A DNA stretch of 64,000 bases, from positions 33,480,001 to 33,544,000 of the forward strand of contig OZ020244.1 of assembly GCA_963971285.1 (NCBI GenBank), written 5' to 3'. The position numbers and the translations under genes are program-made. The notes under the pieces were generated by a model. The model ran no database searches, was not told the DNA's origin, and worked only from the letters and a program-made list of their open reading frames with translations. Of the stretch, positions 37,001-50,180 are shown one piece after another. The stretch's first letter is position 1. Each line of letters starts with the position of its first letter. This stretch comes from Astropecten irregularis (Eukaryota; Echinodermata; Asteroidea; Paxillosida; Astropectinidae).

Positions 37001-40000
37001 AGTATGGTTTGTACACGGGCTCATTGCTAAAGCGCGTGAAGATTTTTTTCAGAGTGCACGCGCAAATGTATTGAGTCATTCAACAATTCTGTGCATGTTC
37101 GAATTACCATGCGACAAATCTGTCGAAATTACAACCCCGAAAAATAATCGTAAGTACCACTGAAGTACCACTTGTTCATCTTTGACACGACTGAGTAGAA
37201 ACCGGTATAATGTGCTTTTATGGAATCTTTTGACTTGATTTCAGGCATTTTGGAGGCGATCCGTTTATTTAGTTTAAATACCGCATTGCTTAGCCGGGGA
37301 CGTTAGTGCGAAGGATGAAGTAAAAACTCGTCTTAAAAAAAGAGCTCTAACGGCCCAGTAAGCATGGTAAGTGGCACTACGTAACCTCATTTTATTGTTC
37401 GTATGACCTAGGATGCCTTGCAGCCCTACGTAGGGTACGATGGGTTATCCTTCTTAACTCGAGTTACGATCGATCGTAGGGCCTCGTGAAGTCGACCCTA
37501 GTGTGAATCGCAGAAAAAAAAATTCCATAAAAAAAAAAAAATGTATCTGGGAGGGGGGGGGGGGGGGCTTGGGGACGTCTGCCGGGCCCTTTGCAGCAGA
37601 AAATTGCATGGGTTGCGTGCATTATTGGCCATTCCAAACTTTGTGTGTTGTACCTGTTCATTTGAAATTGGTTTCAAGTGGTACCTTGTTCGTTTGATCA
37701 AAGGTAAATTTTAGGGCCTAGTTTTGGGGGTCCCCATGGGGTACATGCAAATTGCAAATGGTTCGGCAAATCGAAAAAAAATTGAAAATGGAATTTTTCA
37801 TCTTTATTTTGCCGTATTGGTCGATTGCCTCGGAAACTTATATGAGTATTTCTAAGTATTTTGTTAATGGGCCTTTTTGCGTGGGAGCTTGTGGGAAATA
37901 TTTTAGTGGTCTGCACCCACGTACACTGAAAAATACCCCTCACGCCCTTTAACAATGGTCCCATGCACAAACATATGCACAAAGTCAGGGAACTTGACCG
38001 AATGTTACTGGCTATGCCAAACATAATCAATGACCATTTCATGTCACAACTCCTCTTTGTCCGCACAGACCCTACGGGCTTTTTATGAGCGTGACCTGAA
38101 CCAGTCGTTTGGAATAGTCAGTGAAAAGCGGTCAAGTTTCCAATCTTCGTAGTATGGTTTGTACACGGGCTCATTGCTAAAGCGCGTGAAGATTTTTTTC
38201 AGAGTGCACGCGCAAATGTATTGAGTCATTCAACAATTCTGTGCATGTTCGAACTGCCATGCGACAAATCTGTCGAAATTGCAACCCCGAAAAATAATCG
38301 TAAGTACCACTGAAGTACCACTTGTTCATCTTTGACACGACTGAGTAGAAACCGGTATAATGTGCTTTTATGGAATCTTTTGACTTGATTTCAGGCATTT
38401 TGGAGGCGATCCGTTTATTTAGTTTAAATACCGCATTGCTTTGCCGGGGACGTTAGTGCGAAGGATGAAGTAAAAACTCGTCTTAAAAAAAGAGCTCTAA
38501 CGGCCCAGTAAGCATGGTAAGTGGCACTACGTAACCTCATTTTATTGTTCGTATGACCTAGGATGCCTTGCAGCCCTACGTAGGGTACGATGGGTTATCC
38601 TTCTTAACTCGAGTTACGATCGATCGTAGGGCTTCGTGAAGTCGACCCTAGTGTGAATCGCAGAAAAAAAATTCCATAAAATAAAATATATATGTATCTG
38701 GGAGGGGGGCGGGGCTTGGGGACGTCTGCCGGGCCCTTTGCAGCAGAAAATTGCATGGGTTGCGTGCATTATTGGCCATTCCAAACTTTGTGTGTTGTAC
38801 CTGTTCATTTGAAATTGGTTTCAAGTGGTACCTTGTTCGTTTGATCAAAGGTAAATTTTAGGGCCTAGTTTTGGGGGTCCCCATGGGGTACATGCAAATT
38901 GCAAATGGTTCGGCAAATCGAAAAGAAATTGAAAATGGAATTTTTCATCTTTATTTTGCCGTATTGGTCGATTGCCTCGGAAACTTATATGAGTATTTCT
39001 AAGTATTTTGTTAATGGGCCTTTTTGCGTGGGAGCTTGTGAGAAATATTTTAGTGGTCTGCACCCACGTACACTGAAAAATACCCCTCACGCCCTTTAAC
39101 AATGGTCCCATGCACAAACATATGCACAAAGTCAGGGAACTTGACCGAATGTTACTGGCTATGCCAAACATAATCAATGACCATTTCATGTCACAACTCC
39201 TCTTTGTCCGCACAGGCCCTACGGGCTTTTTATGAGCGTGACCTGAACCAGTCGTTTGGCATAGTCAGTGAAAAGCGGTCATGTTTCCAATCTTCGTAGT
39301 ATGGTTTGTACACGGGCTCATTGCTAAAGCGCGTGAAGATTTTTTTCAGAGTGCACGCGCAAATGTATTGAGTCATTCAACAATTCTGTGCATGTTCGAA
39401 TTACCATGCGACAAATCTGTCGAAATTACAACCCCGAAAAATAATCGTAAGTACCACTGAAGTACCACTTGTTCATCTTTGACACGACTGAGTAGAAACC
39501 GGTATAATGTGCTTTTATGGAATCTTTTGACTTGATTTCAGGCATTTTGGAGGCGATCCGTTTATTTAGTTTAAATACCGCATTGCTTAGCCGGGGACGT
39601 TAGTGCGAAGGATGAAGTAAAAACTCGTCTTAAAAAAAGAGCTCTAACGGCCCAGTAAGCATGGTAAGTGGCACTACGTAACCTCATTTTATTGTTCGTA
39701 TGACCTAGGATGCCTTGCAGCCCTACGTAGGGTACGATGGGTTATCCTTCTTAACTCGAGTTACGATCGATCGTAGGGCCTCGTGAAGTCGACCCTAGTG
39801 TGAATCGCAGAAAAAAAAATTCCATAAAAAAAAAAAAATGTATCTGGGAGGGGGGGGGGGGCTTGGGGACGTCTGCCGGGCCCTTTGCAGCAGAAAATTG
39901 CATGGGTTGCGTGCATTATTGGCCATTCCAAACTTTGTGTGTTGTACCTGTTCATTTGAAATTGGTTTCAAGTGGTACCTTGTTCGTTTGATCAAAGGTA

Positions 40001-40635
40001 AATTTTAGGGCCTAGTTTTGGGGGTCCCCATGGGGTACATGCAAATTGCAAATGGTTCGGCAAATCGAAAAAAAATTGAAAATGGAATTTTTCATCTTTA
40101 TTTTGCCGTATTGGTCGATTGCCTCGGAAACTTATATGAGTATTTCTAAGTATTTTGTTAATGGGCCTTTTTGCGTGGGAGCTTGTGGGAAATATTTTAG
40201 TGGTCTGCACCCACGTACACTGAAAAATACCCCTCACGCCCTTTAACAATGGTCCCATGCACAAACATATGCACAAAGTCAGGGAATTTGACCGAATGTT
40301 ACTGGCTATGCCAAACATAATCAATGACCATTTCATGTCACAACTCCTCTTTGTCCGCACAGACCCTACGGGCTTTTTATGAGCGTGACCTGAACCAGTC
40401 GTTTGGAATAGTCAGTGAAAAGCGGTCAAGTTTCCAATCTTCGTAGTATGGTTTGTACACGGGCTCATTGCTAAAGCGCGTGAAGATTTTTTTCAGAGTG
40501 CACGCGCAAATGTATTGAGTCATTCAACAATTCTGTGCATGTTCGAACTGCCATGCGACAAATCTGTCGAAATTGCAACCCCGAAAAATAATCGTAAGTA
40601 CCACTGAAGTACCACTTGTTCATCTTTGACACGAC
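28004..40635. repeat. Three-monomer higher-order repeat (B-B-A', about 3.44 kb)
   Basis: Monomer types follow B, B, A' three times (anchors 28506-29653-30811, 31958-33105-34254, 35401-36548-37698) and then B, A' (38845, 39992). Equivalent monomers are 3,443-3,452 bp apart. A' copies share a pure A-run before ATGTATCTGG, GGGCCTCGTG, GGAATAGTCAG and AAAAAAATTGAAAATGG. Most B copies share CACAGGCCC. Copies at the same place in successive trimers look nearly identical, more alike than neighbours. This is the classic pattern of unequal exchange at multimer length. Confidence 0.85.
30660..30680. repeat. Expanded G-run in one satellite monomer
   Basis: Each monomer has GGGAGG(G)n followed by CTTGGGGACG. 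Most copies have a run of about 6 to 14 G, often interrupted by one C; this one has 21 consecutive G. The A-run just upstream also varies. The tract is a fast-changing mononucleotide site and could form a G-quadruplex. Confidence 0.85.
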
Positions 40636-43600
40636 TGAGTAGAAACCGGTATAATGTGCTTTTATGGAATCTTTTGACTTGATTTCAGGCATTTTGGAGG
40701 CGATCCGTTTATTTAGTTTAAATACCGCATTGCTTAGCCGGGGACGTTAGTGCGAAGGATGAAGTAAAAACTCGTCTTAAAAAAAGAGCTCTTACGGCCC
40801 AGTAAGCATGGTAAGTGGCACTACGTAACCTCATTTTATTGTTCGTATGACCTAGGATGCCTTGCAGCCCTACGTAGGGTACGATGGGTTATCCTTCTTA
40901 ACTCGAGTTACGATCTATCGTAGGGCTTCGTGAAGTCGACCCTAGTGTGAATCGCAGAAAAAAAAAATCCATAAAAAAATTATATATGTATCTGGGAGGG
41001 GGGGGGGGCTTGGGGACGTCTGCCGGGCCCTTATGCAGCAGAAAATTGCATGGGTTGCGTGCATTATTGGCCATTCCAAACTTTGTGTGTTGTACCTGTT
41101 CATTTGAAATTGGTTTCAAGTGGTACCTTGTTCGTTTGATCAAAGGTAAATTTTAGGGCCTAGTTTTGGGGGTCCCCATGGGGTACATGCAAATTGCAAA
41201 TGGTTTGGCAAATCGAAAAGAAATTGAAAATGGAATTTTTCATCTTTATTTTGCCGTATTGGTCGATTGCCTCGGAAACTTATATGAGTATTTCTAAGTA
41301 TTTTGTTAATGGGCCTTTTTGCGTGGGAGCTTGTGGGAAATATTTTAGTGGTCTGCACCCACGTACACTGAAAAATACCCCTCACGCCCTTTAACAATGG
41401 TCCCATGCACAAACATATGCACAAAGTCAGGGAACTTGACCGAATGTTACTGGCTATGCCAAACATAATCAATGACCATTTCATGTCACAACTCCTCTTT
41501 GTCCGCACAGACCCTACGGGCTTTTTATGAGCGTGACCTGAACCAGTCGTTTGGCATAGTCAGTGAAAAGCGGTCAAGTTTCCAATCTTCGTAGTATGGT
41601 TTGTACACGGGCTAATTGCTAAAGCGCGTGAAGATTTTTTTCAGAGTGCACGCGCAAATGTATTGAGTCATTCAACAATTCTGTGCATGTTCGAATTGCC
41701 ATGCGACAAATCTGTCGAAATTGCAACCCCGAAAAATAATCGTAAGTACCACTGAAGTACCACTTGTTCATCTTTGACACGACTGAGTAGAAACCGGTAT
41801 AATGTGCTTTTATGGAATCTTTTGACTTGATTTCAGGCATTTTGGAGGCGATCCGTTTATTTAGTTTAAATACCGCATTGCTTAGCCGGGGACGTTAGTG
41901 CGAAGGATGAAGTAAAAACTCGTCTTAAAAAAAGAGCTCTAACGGCCCAGTAAGCATGGTAAGTGGCACTACGTAACCTCATTTTATTGTTCGTATGACC
42001 TAGGATGCCTTGCAGCCCTACGTAGGGTACGATTGGTTATCCTTCTTAACTCGAGTTACGATCTATCGTAGGGCTTCGTGAAGTCGACCCTAGTGTGAAT
42101 CGCAGAAAAAAAAATTCCATAAAAAAATATATATGTATCTGGGAGGGGGGGGGGGCTTGGGGACGTCTGCCGGGCCCTTTGCAGCAGAAAATTGCATGGG
42201 TTGCGTGCATTATTGGCCATTCCAAACTTTGTGTGTTGTACCTGTTCATTTGAAATTGGTTTCAAGTGGTACCTTGTTCGTTTGATCAAAGGTAAATTTT
42301 AGGGCCTAGTTTTGGGGGTCCCCATGGGGTACATGCAAATTGCAAATGGTTCGGCAAATCGAAAAGAAATTGAAAATGGAATTTTTCATCTTTATTTTGC
42401 CGTTTTGGTCGATTGCCTCGGAAACTTATATGAGTATTTCTAAGTATTTTGTTAATGGGCCTTTTTGCGTGGGAGCTTGTGGGAAATATTTTAGTGGTCT
42501 GCACCCACGTACACTGAAAAATACCCCTCACGCCCTTTAACAATGGTCCCATGCACAAACATATGCACAAAGTCAGGGAACTTGACCGAATGTTACTGGC
42601 TATGCCAAACATAATCAATGACCATTTCATGTCACAACTCCTCTTTGTCCGCACAGACCCTACGGGCTTTTTATGAGCGTGACCTGAACAAGTCGTTTGG
42701 CATAGTCAGTGAAAAGCGGTCAAGTTTCCAATCTTCGTAGTATGGTTTGTACACGGGCTCATTGCTAAAGCGCGTGAAGATTTTTTCAGAGTGCACGCGC
42801 AAATGTATAGAGTCATTCAACAATTCTGTGCATGTTCGAACTGCCATGCGACAAATCTGTCGAAATTGCAACCCCGAAAAATAATCGTAAGTACCACTGA
42901 AGTACCACTTGTTCATCTTTGACACGACTGAGTAGAAACCGGTATAATGTGCTTTTATGGAATCTTTTGACTTGATTTCAGGCATTTTGGAGGCGATCCG
43001 TTTTTTTAGTTAAAATACCGCATTGCTTAGCCGGGGACGTTAGTGCGAAGGATGAAGTAAAAACTCGTCTTAAAAAAAGAGCTCTAACGGCCCAGTAAGC
43101 ATGGTAAGTGGCACTACGTTACCTCATTTTATTGTTCGTATGACCAAGGATGCCTTGCAGCCCTACGTAGGGTACGATGGGTTATCCTTCTTAACTCGAG
43201 TTACGATCGATCGTAGGGCTTCGTGAAGTCGACCCTAGTGTGAATCGCAGAAAAAAAAAATTCCATAAAAAAATATATATATGTATCTGGGAGGGGGGGC
43301 GGGGCTTGGGGACGTCTGCCGGGCCCTTTGCAGCAGAATATTGCATGGGTTGCGTGCATTATTGGCCATTCCAAACTTTGTGTGTTGTACCTGTTCATTT
43401 GAAATTGGTTTCAAGTGGTACCTTGTTCGTTTGATCAAAGGTAAATTTTAGGGCCTAGTTTTGGGGGTCCCCATGGGGTACATGCAAATTGCAAATGGTT
43501 CGGCAAATCGAAAAGAAATTGAAAATGGAATTTGTCATCTTTATTTTGCCGTATTGGTCGATTGCCTCGGAAACTTATATGAGTATTTCTAAGTATTTTG

Positions 43601-44078
43601 TTAATGGGCCTTTTTGCGTGGGAGCTTGTGGAAAATATTTTAGTGGTCTGCACCCACGTACACTGAAAAATACCCCTCACGCCCTTTAACAATGGTCCCA
43701 TGCACAAACATATGCACAAAGTCAGGGAACTTGACCGAATGTTACTGGCTATGCCAAACATAATCAATGACCATTTCATGTCACAACTCCTCTTTGTCCG
43801 CACAGACCCTACGGGCTTTTTATGAGCGTGACCTGAACAAGTCGTTTGGCATAGTCAGTGAAAAGCGGTCAAGTTTCCAATCTTCGTAGTATGGTTTGTA
43901 CACGGGCTCATTGCTAAAGCGCGTGAAGATTTTTTCAGAGTGCACGCGCAAATGTATAGAGTCATTCAACAATTCTGTGCATGTTCGAACTGCCATGCGA
44001 CAAATCTGTCGAAATTGCAACCCCGAAAAATAATCGTAAGTACCACTGAAGTACCACTTGTTCATCATTGACACGACT

Positions 44079-45154
44079 GAGTAGAAACCGGTATAATGTG
44101 CTTTTATGGAATCTTTTGACTTGATTTCAGGCATTTTGGAGGCGATCCGTTTATTTAGTTTAAATACCGCATTGCTTAGCCGGGGACGTTAGTGCGAAGG
44201 ATGAAGTAAAAACTCGTCTTAAAAAAAGAGCTCTAACGGCCCAGTAAGCATGGTAAGTGGCACTACGTAACCTCATTTTATTGTTCGTATGACCTAGGAT
44301 GCCTTGCAGCCCTACGTAGGGTACGATGGGTTATCCTTCTTAACTCGAGTTACGATCGATCGTAGGGCTTCGTGAAGTCGACCCTAGTGTGAATCGCAGG
44401 AAAAAAATTCCATAAAATAAAATATATATGTATCTGGGAGGGGGGCGGGGCTTGGGGACGTCTGCCGGGCCCTTTGCAGCAGAAAATTGCATGGGTTGCG
44501 TGCATTATTGGCCATTCCAAACTTTGTGTGTTGTACCTGTTCATTTGAAATTGGTTTCAAGTGGTACCTTGTTCGTTTGATCAAAGGTAAATTTTAGGGC
44601 CTAGTTTTGGGGGTCCCCATGGGGTACATGCAAATTGCAAGTGGTTCGGAAAATCGAAAAGAAAGTGAAAATTAAATTGTTCATCTTTATTTTGCCGTAT
44701 TGGTCGATTGCCTCGGAAACTTATATGAGTATTTCTAAATATTTTGTTAATGGGCCTTTTTGCGTGGGAGCTTGTGGGAAATATTTTAATGGTCTGCACC
44801 CACGTACACTGAAAAATACCCCTCACGCCCTTTAACAATGGTCCCATGCACAAACATATGCACAAAGTCAGGGAACTTGACCGAATGTTACTGACTATGC
44901 CAAACATAATCAATGACCATTTCATGTCACAACTCCTCTTTGTCCACACAGACCCTACGGGCTTTTTATGAGCGTGACCAGAACCAGTCGTTTGGCATAG
45001 TCAGTGAAAAGCGGTCAAGTTTCCAATCTTCGTAGTATGGTTTGTACACGGGCTCATTGCTAAAGCGCGTGAAGATTTTTTCTGTCGAAATTGCAACCCC
45101 GAAAAATAATCGTAAGTACCACTGAAGTACCACTTGTTCATCTTTGACACGACT
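44079..45154. repeat. Divergent short satellite monomer (type E), copy 1
   Basis: Monomer of 1,076 bp that lacks about 70 bp present elsewhere (from the GAGTGCACGCGC stretch to GCGACAAAT). It has its own markers: CAAGTGGTTCGGAAAATC, CTAAATATTTTG, TTTAATGGTCTG, CTGACTATGCC and TCCACACAG. It shares these with the copy at 48598-49671. Confidence 0.85.
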
Positions 45155-46301
45155 GAGTAAAAACCGGTATAATGTGCTTTTATGGAATCTTTTGACTTGA
45201 TTTCAGGCATTTTGGAGGCGATCCGTTTATTTAGTTTAAATACCGCATTGCTTAGCCGGGGACGTTAGTGCGAAGGATGAAGTAAAAACTCGTCTTAAAA
45301 AAAAAGCTCTAATGGCCCAGTAAGCATGGTAAGTAGCACTACGTAACCTCATTTTATTGTTCGTATGACCTAGGATGCCTTGCAGCCCTACGTAGGGTAC
45401 GATGGGTTATCCTTCTTAACTCGAGTTACGATCGATCGTAGGGCTTCGTGAAGTCGACCCTAGTGTGAATCGCAGAAAAAAAATTCCATAAAATAAAATA
45501 TATATGTATCTGGGAGGGGGGCGGGGCTTGGGGACGTCTGCCGGGCCCTTTGCAGCAGAAAATTGCATGGGTTGCGTGCATTATTGGCCATTCCAAACTT
45601 TGTGTGTTGTACCTGTTCATTTGAAATTGGTTTCAAGTGGTACCTTGTTCGTTTGATCAAAGGTAAATTTTAGGGCCTAGTTTTGGGGGTCCCCATGGGG
45701 TACATGCAAATTGCAAATGGTTCGGCAAATCGAAAAGAAATTGAAAATGGAATTTTTCATCTTTATTTTGCCGTATTGGTCGATTGCCTCGGAAACTTAT
45801 ATGAGTATTTCTAAGTATTTTGTTAATGGGCCTTTTTGCGTGGGAGCTTGTGAGAAATATTTTAGTGGTCTGCACCCACGTACACTGAAAAATACCCCTC
45901 ACGCCCTTTAACAATGGTCCCATGCACAAACATATGCACAAAGTCAGGGAACTTGACCGAATGTTACTGGCTATGCCAAACATAATCAATGACCATTTCA
46001 TGTCACAACTCCTCTTTGTCCGCACAGACCCTACGGGCTTTTTATGAGCGTGACCTGAACCAGTCGTTTGGCATAGTCAGTGAAAAGCGGTCATGTTTCC
46101 AATCTTCGTAGTATGGTTTGTACACGGGCTCATTGCTAAAGCGCGTGAAGATTTTTTTCAGAGTGCACGCGCAAATGTATTGAGTCATTCAACAATTCTG
46201 TGCATGTTCGAATTACCATGCGACAAATCTGTCGAAATTACAACCCCGAAAAATAATCGTAAGTACCACTGAAGTACCACTTGTTCATCTTTGACACGAC
46301 T

Positions 46302-47449
46302 GAGTAGAAACCGGTATAATGTGCTTTTATGGAATCTTTTGACTTGATTTCAGGCATTTTGGAGGCGATCCGTTTATTTAGTTTAAATACCGCATTGCTT
46401 AGCCGGGGACGTTAGTGCGAAGGATGAAGTAAAAACTCGTCTTAAAAAAAGAGCTCTAACGGCCCAGTAAGCATGGTAAGTGGCACTACGTAACCTCATT
46501 TTATTGTTCGTATGACCAAGGATGCCTTGCAGCCCTACGTAGGGTACGATGGGTTATCCTTCTTAACTCGAGTTACGATCGATCGTAGGGCTTCGTGAAG
46601 TCGACCCTAGTGTGAATCGCAGAAAAAAAAATTCCATAAAAAAATATATATATGTATCTGGGAGGGGGGGCGGGGCTTGGGGACGTCTGCCGGGCCCTTT
46701 GCAGCAGAATATTGCATGGGTTGCGTGCATTATTGGCCATTCCAAACTTTGTGTGTTGTACCTGTTCATTTGAAATTGGTTTCAAGTGGTACCTTGTTCG
46801 TTTGATCAAAGGTAAATTTTAGGGCCTAGTTTTGGGGGTCCCCATGGGGTACATGCAAATTGCAAATGGTTCGGCAAATCGAAAAGAAATTGAAAATGGA
46901 ATTTTTCATCTTTATTTTGCCGTATTGGTCGATTGCCTCGGAAACTTATATGAGTATTTCTAAGTATTTTGTTAATGGGCCTTTTTGCGTGGGAGCTTGT
47001 GAGAAATATTTTAGTGGTCTGCACCCACGTACACTGAAAAATACCCCTCACGCCCTTTAACAATGGTCCCATGCACAAACATATGCACAAAGTCAGGGAA
47101 CTTGACCGAATGTTACTGGCTATGCCAAACATAATCAATGACCATTTCATGTCACAACTCCTCTTTGTCCGCACAGACCCTACGGGCTTTTTATGAGCGT
47201 GACCTGAACCAGTCGTTTGGCATAGCCAGTGAAAAGCGGTCAAGTTTCCAATCTTCGTAGTATGGTTTGTACACGGGCTCATTGCTAAAGCGCGTGAAGA
47301 TTTTTTCAGAGTGCACGCGCAAATGTATAGAGTCATTCAACAATTCTGTGCATGTTCGAACTGCCATGCGACAAATCTGTCGAAATTGCAACCCCGAAAA
47401 ATAATCGTAAGTACCACTGAAGTACCACTTGTTCATCTTTGACACGACT
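46302..47449. repeat. Mosaic satellite monomer
   Basis: The first part has GACCAAGGATGCC and GCAGAATATTGC, as in the copy with anchor 43435. The middle has GAGAAATATT, a B-type mark. The last part has CATAGCCAGTG and GTATAGAGTCATTC, as in the copy ending near 16586. The switches within one monomer indicate gene conversion or unequal exchange between subfamilies. Confidence 0.75.
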
Positions 47450-48597
47450 GAGTAGAAACCGGTATAATGTGCTTTTATGGAATCTTTTGACTTGATTTCA
47501 GGCATTTTGGAGGCGATCCGTTTATTTAGTTTAAATACCGCATTGCTTAGCCGGGGACGTTAGTGCGAAGGATGAAGTAAAAACTCGTCTTAAAAAAAGA
47601 GCTCTAACGGCCCAGTAAGCATGGTAAGTGGCACTACGTAACCTCATTTTATTGTTCGTATGACCTAGGATGCCTTGCAGCCCTACGTAGGGTACGATGG
47701 GTTATCCTTCTTAACTCGAGTTACGATCGATCGTAGGGCTTCGTGAAGTCGACCCTAGTGTGAATCGCAGAAATAAAAAATCCATAAAAAAAATATATAT
47801 GTATCTGGGAGGGGGGGGGGGGCTTGGGGACGTCTGCCGGGCCCTTTGCAGCAGAAAATTGCATGGGTTGCGTGCATTATTGGCCATTCCAAACTTTGTG
47901 TGTTGTACCTGTTCATTTGAAATTGGTTTCAAGTGGTACCTTGTTCGTTTGATCAAAGGTAAATTTAAGGGCCTAGTTTTGGGGGTCCCCATGGGGTACA
48001 TGCAAATTGCAAATGGTTCGGCAAATCGAAAAGAAATTGAAAATGGAATTTGTCATCTTTATTTTGCCGTATTGGTCGATTGCCTCGGAAACTTATATGA
48101 GTATTTCTAAGTATTTTGTTAATGGGCCTTTTTGCGTGGGAGCTTGTGGAAAATATTTTAGTGGTCTGCACCCACGTACACTGAAAAATACCCCTCACGC
48201 CCTTTAACAATGGTCCCATGCACAAACATATGCACAAAGTCAGGGAACTTGACCGAATGTTACTGGCTATGCCAAACATAATCAATGACCATTTCATGTC
48301 ACAACTCCTCTTTGTCCGCACAGACCCTACGGGCTTTTTATGAGCGTGACCTGAACCAGTCGTTTGGCATAGCCAGTGAAAAGCGGTCAAGTTTCCAATC
48401 TTCGTAGTATGGTTTGTACACGGGCTCATTGCTAAAGCGCGTGAAGATTTTTTTTAGAGTGCACGCGCAAATGTATTGAGTCATTCAACAATTCTGTGCA
48501 TGTTCGAACTGCCATGCGACAAATCTGTCGAAATTGCAACCCCGAAAAATAATCGTAAGTACCACTGAAGTACCACTTGTTCATCTTTGACACGACT

Positions 48598-49671
48598 GAG
48601 TAGAAACCGGTATAATGTGCTTTTATGGAATCTTTTGACTTGATTTCAGGCATTTTGGAGGCGATCCGTTTATTTAGTTTAAATACCGCATTGCTTAGCC
48701 GGGGACGTTAGTGCGAAGGATGAAGTAAAAACTCGTCTTAAAAAAAGAGCTCTAACGGCCCAGTAAGCATGGTAAGTGGCACCGTAACCTCATTTTATTG
48801 TTCGTATGACCTAGGATGCCTTGCAGCCCTACGTAGGGTACGATGGGTTATCCTTCTTAACTCGAGTTACGATCGATCGTAGGGCTTCGTGAAGTCGACC
48901 CTAGTGTGAATCGCAGAAAAGAAATTCCATAAAATAAAATATATATGTATCTGGGAGGGGGGCGGGGCTTGGGGACGTCTGCCGGGCCCTTTGCAGCAGA
49001 AAATTGCATGGGTTGCGTGCATTATTGGCCATTCCAAACTTTGTGTGTTGTACCTGTTCATTTGAAATTGGTTTCAAGTGGTACCTTGTTCGTTTGATCA
49101 AAGGTAAATTTTAGGGCCTAGTTTTGGGGGTCCCCATGGGGTACATGCAAATTGCAAGTGGTTCGGAAAATCGAAAAGAAAGTGAAAATGAAATTGTTCA
49201 TCTTTATTTTGCCGTATTGGTCGATTGCCTCGGAAACTTATATGAGTATTTCTAAATATTTTGTTAATGGGCCTTTTTGCGTGGGAGCTTGTGGGAAATA
49301 TTTTAATGGTCTGCACCCACGTACACTGAAAAATACCCCTCACGCCCTTTAACAATGGTCCCATGCACAAACATATGCACAAAGTCAGGGAACTTGACCG
49401 AATGTTACTGACTATGCCAAACATAATCAATGACCATTTCATGTCACAACTCCTCTTTGTCCACACAGACCCTACGGGCTTTTTATGAGCGTGACCTGAA
49501 CCAGTCGTTTGGCATAGTCAGTGAAAAGCGGTCAAGTTTCCAATCTTCGTAGTATGGTTTGTACACGGGCTCATTGCTAAAGCGCGTGAAGATTTTTTCT
49601 GTCGAAATTGCAACCCCGAAAAATAATCGTAAGTACCACTGAAGTACCACTTGTTCATCTTTGACACGACT
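48598..49671. repeat. Divergent short satellite monomer (type E), copy 2
   Basis: Same markers and same internal gap as the copy at 44079-45154, about 4,518 bp downstream. The D-like monomers just before each (anchors 43435 and 47953) are also 4,518 bp apart, so a four-monomer block seems to have been duplicated. Confidence 0.85.
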
Positions 49672-50180
49672 GAGTAAAAACCGGTATAATGTGCTTTTAT
49701 GGAATCTTTTGACTTGATTTCAGGCATTTTGGAGGCGATCCGTTTATTTAGTTTAAATACCGCATTGCTTAGCCGGGGACGTTAGTGCGAAGGATGAAGT
49801 AAAAACTCGTCTTAAAAAAAAAGCTCTAATGGCCCAGTAAGCATGGTAAGTGGCACTACGTAACCTGATATTGTTCGTAGGACCTAGGATGCCTTGCAGC
49901 CCTACGTAGGCTACGATGGGTTATCCTTCTTAACTCGAGTTACGATCGATCGTAGGGCTTCGTGAAGTCGACCCTAGTGTGAATCGCAGAAAAAAAATGT
50001 TATAAAAAAAAATGTATCGGGGGGTGTGGGGGGGGGGCTTTGGGACGACTGCCGGCCCCTTTGCAGCAGAAAATTGCATGGGTTGCGTGCATTATTGGCT
50101 TTTCCAAACTTTGTGTGTTGTACCTGTTCATTTGAGTTCCCAGTGGTTCCAAGTGGTACCTTGTTCGTTTGATCAAAGGT
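49672..50180. repeat. Degenerate right edge of the satellite array
   Basis: The last partial monomer accumulates differences (GTAACCTGATATTG, GTAGGCTACG, GGGGGGTGTGGGGG, TTGAGTTCCCAGTGG) and ends with TTTGATCAAAGGT at about 50180. Sequence beyond does not match the monomer. Greater divergence at the edge is usual for satellites, where exchange homogenises the middle. Confidence 0.85.

Larger units (their letters stand above)
10687..50180. repeat. Tandem satellite array, about 1,147-bp monomer
   Basis: Using the TCA of TTTGATCA as anchor, copies lie at 507 (left of the element), 11298, 12443, 13591, 14738, 15887, 17033, 18180, 19328, 20476, 21623, 22770, 23917, 25066, 26212, 27359, 28506, 29653, 30811, 31958, 33105, 34254, 35401, 36548, 37698, 38845, 39992, 41140, 42286, 43435, 44581, 45657, 46806, 47953, 49098 and 50173. 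Spacing is 1,145-1,158 bp except after 44581 and 49098 (about 1,076). All copies point the same way. Subfamilies can be told apart. B types (18180, 19328, 21623, 23917, 28506, 29653, 31958, 33105, 35401, 36548, 38845, 45657) carry GAGAAATATT, GTCATGTTTCC and GAATTACC. A types carry GGGAAATATT, GTCAAGTTTCC and GAACTGCC. D types (17033, 26212, 47953) carry AAATTTAAGGGCC. E types (44581, 49098) are divergent. I recognise no rRNA, tRNA, snRNA or histone gene in the unit. Confidence 0.97.

Noticed and set aside
10687-50180. Satellite as a 5S rRNA, snRNA, spliced-leader or histone cluster
   Set aside because: No 5S, U1, U2 or U6 core words, no histone frame, and no Sm-site plus hairpin arrangement that convinces me.
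10687-50180. Regular direct repeats as a CRISPR array
   Set aside because: The unit is about 1.1 kb and wholly repeated with no unique spacers, and the window has spliced animal genes.
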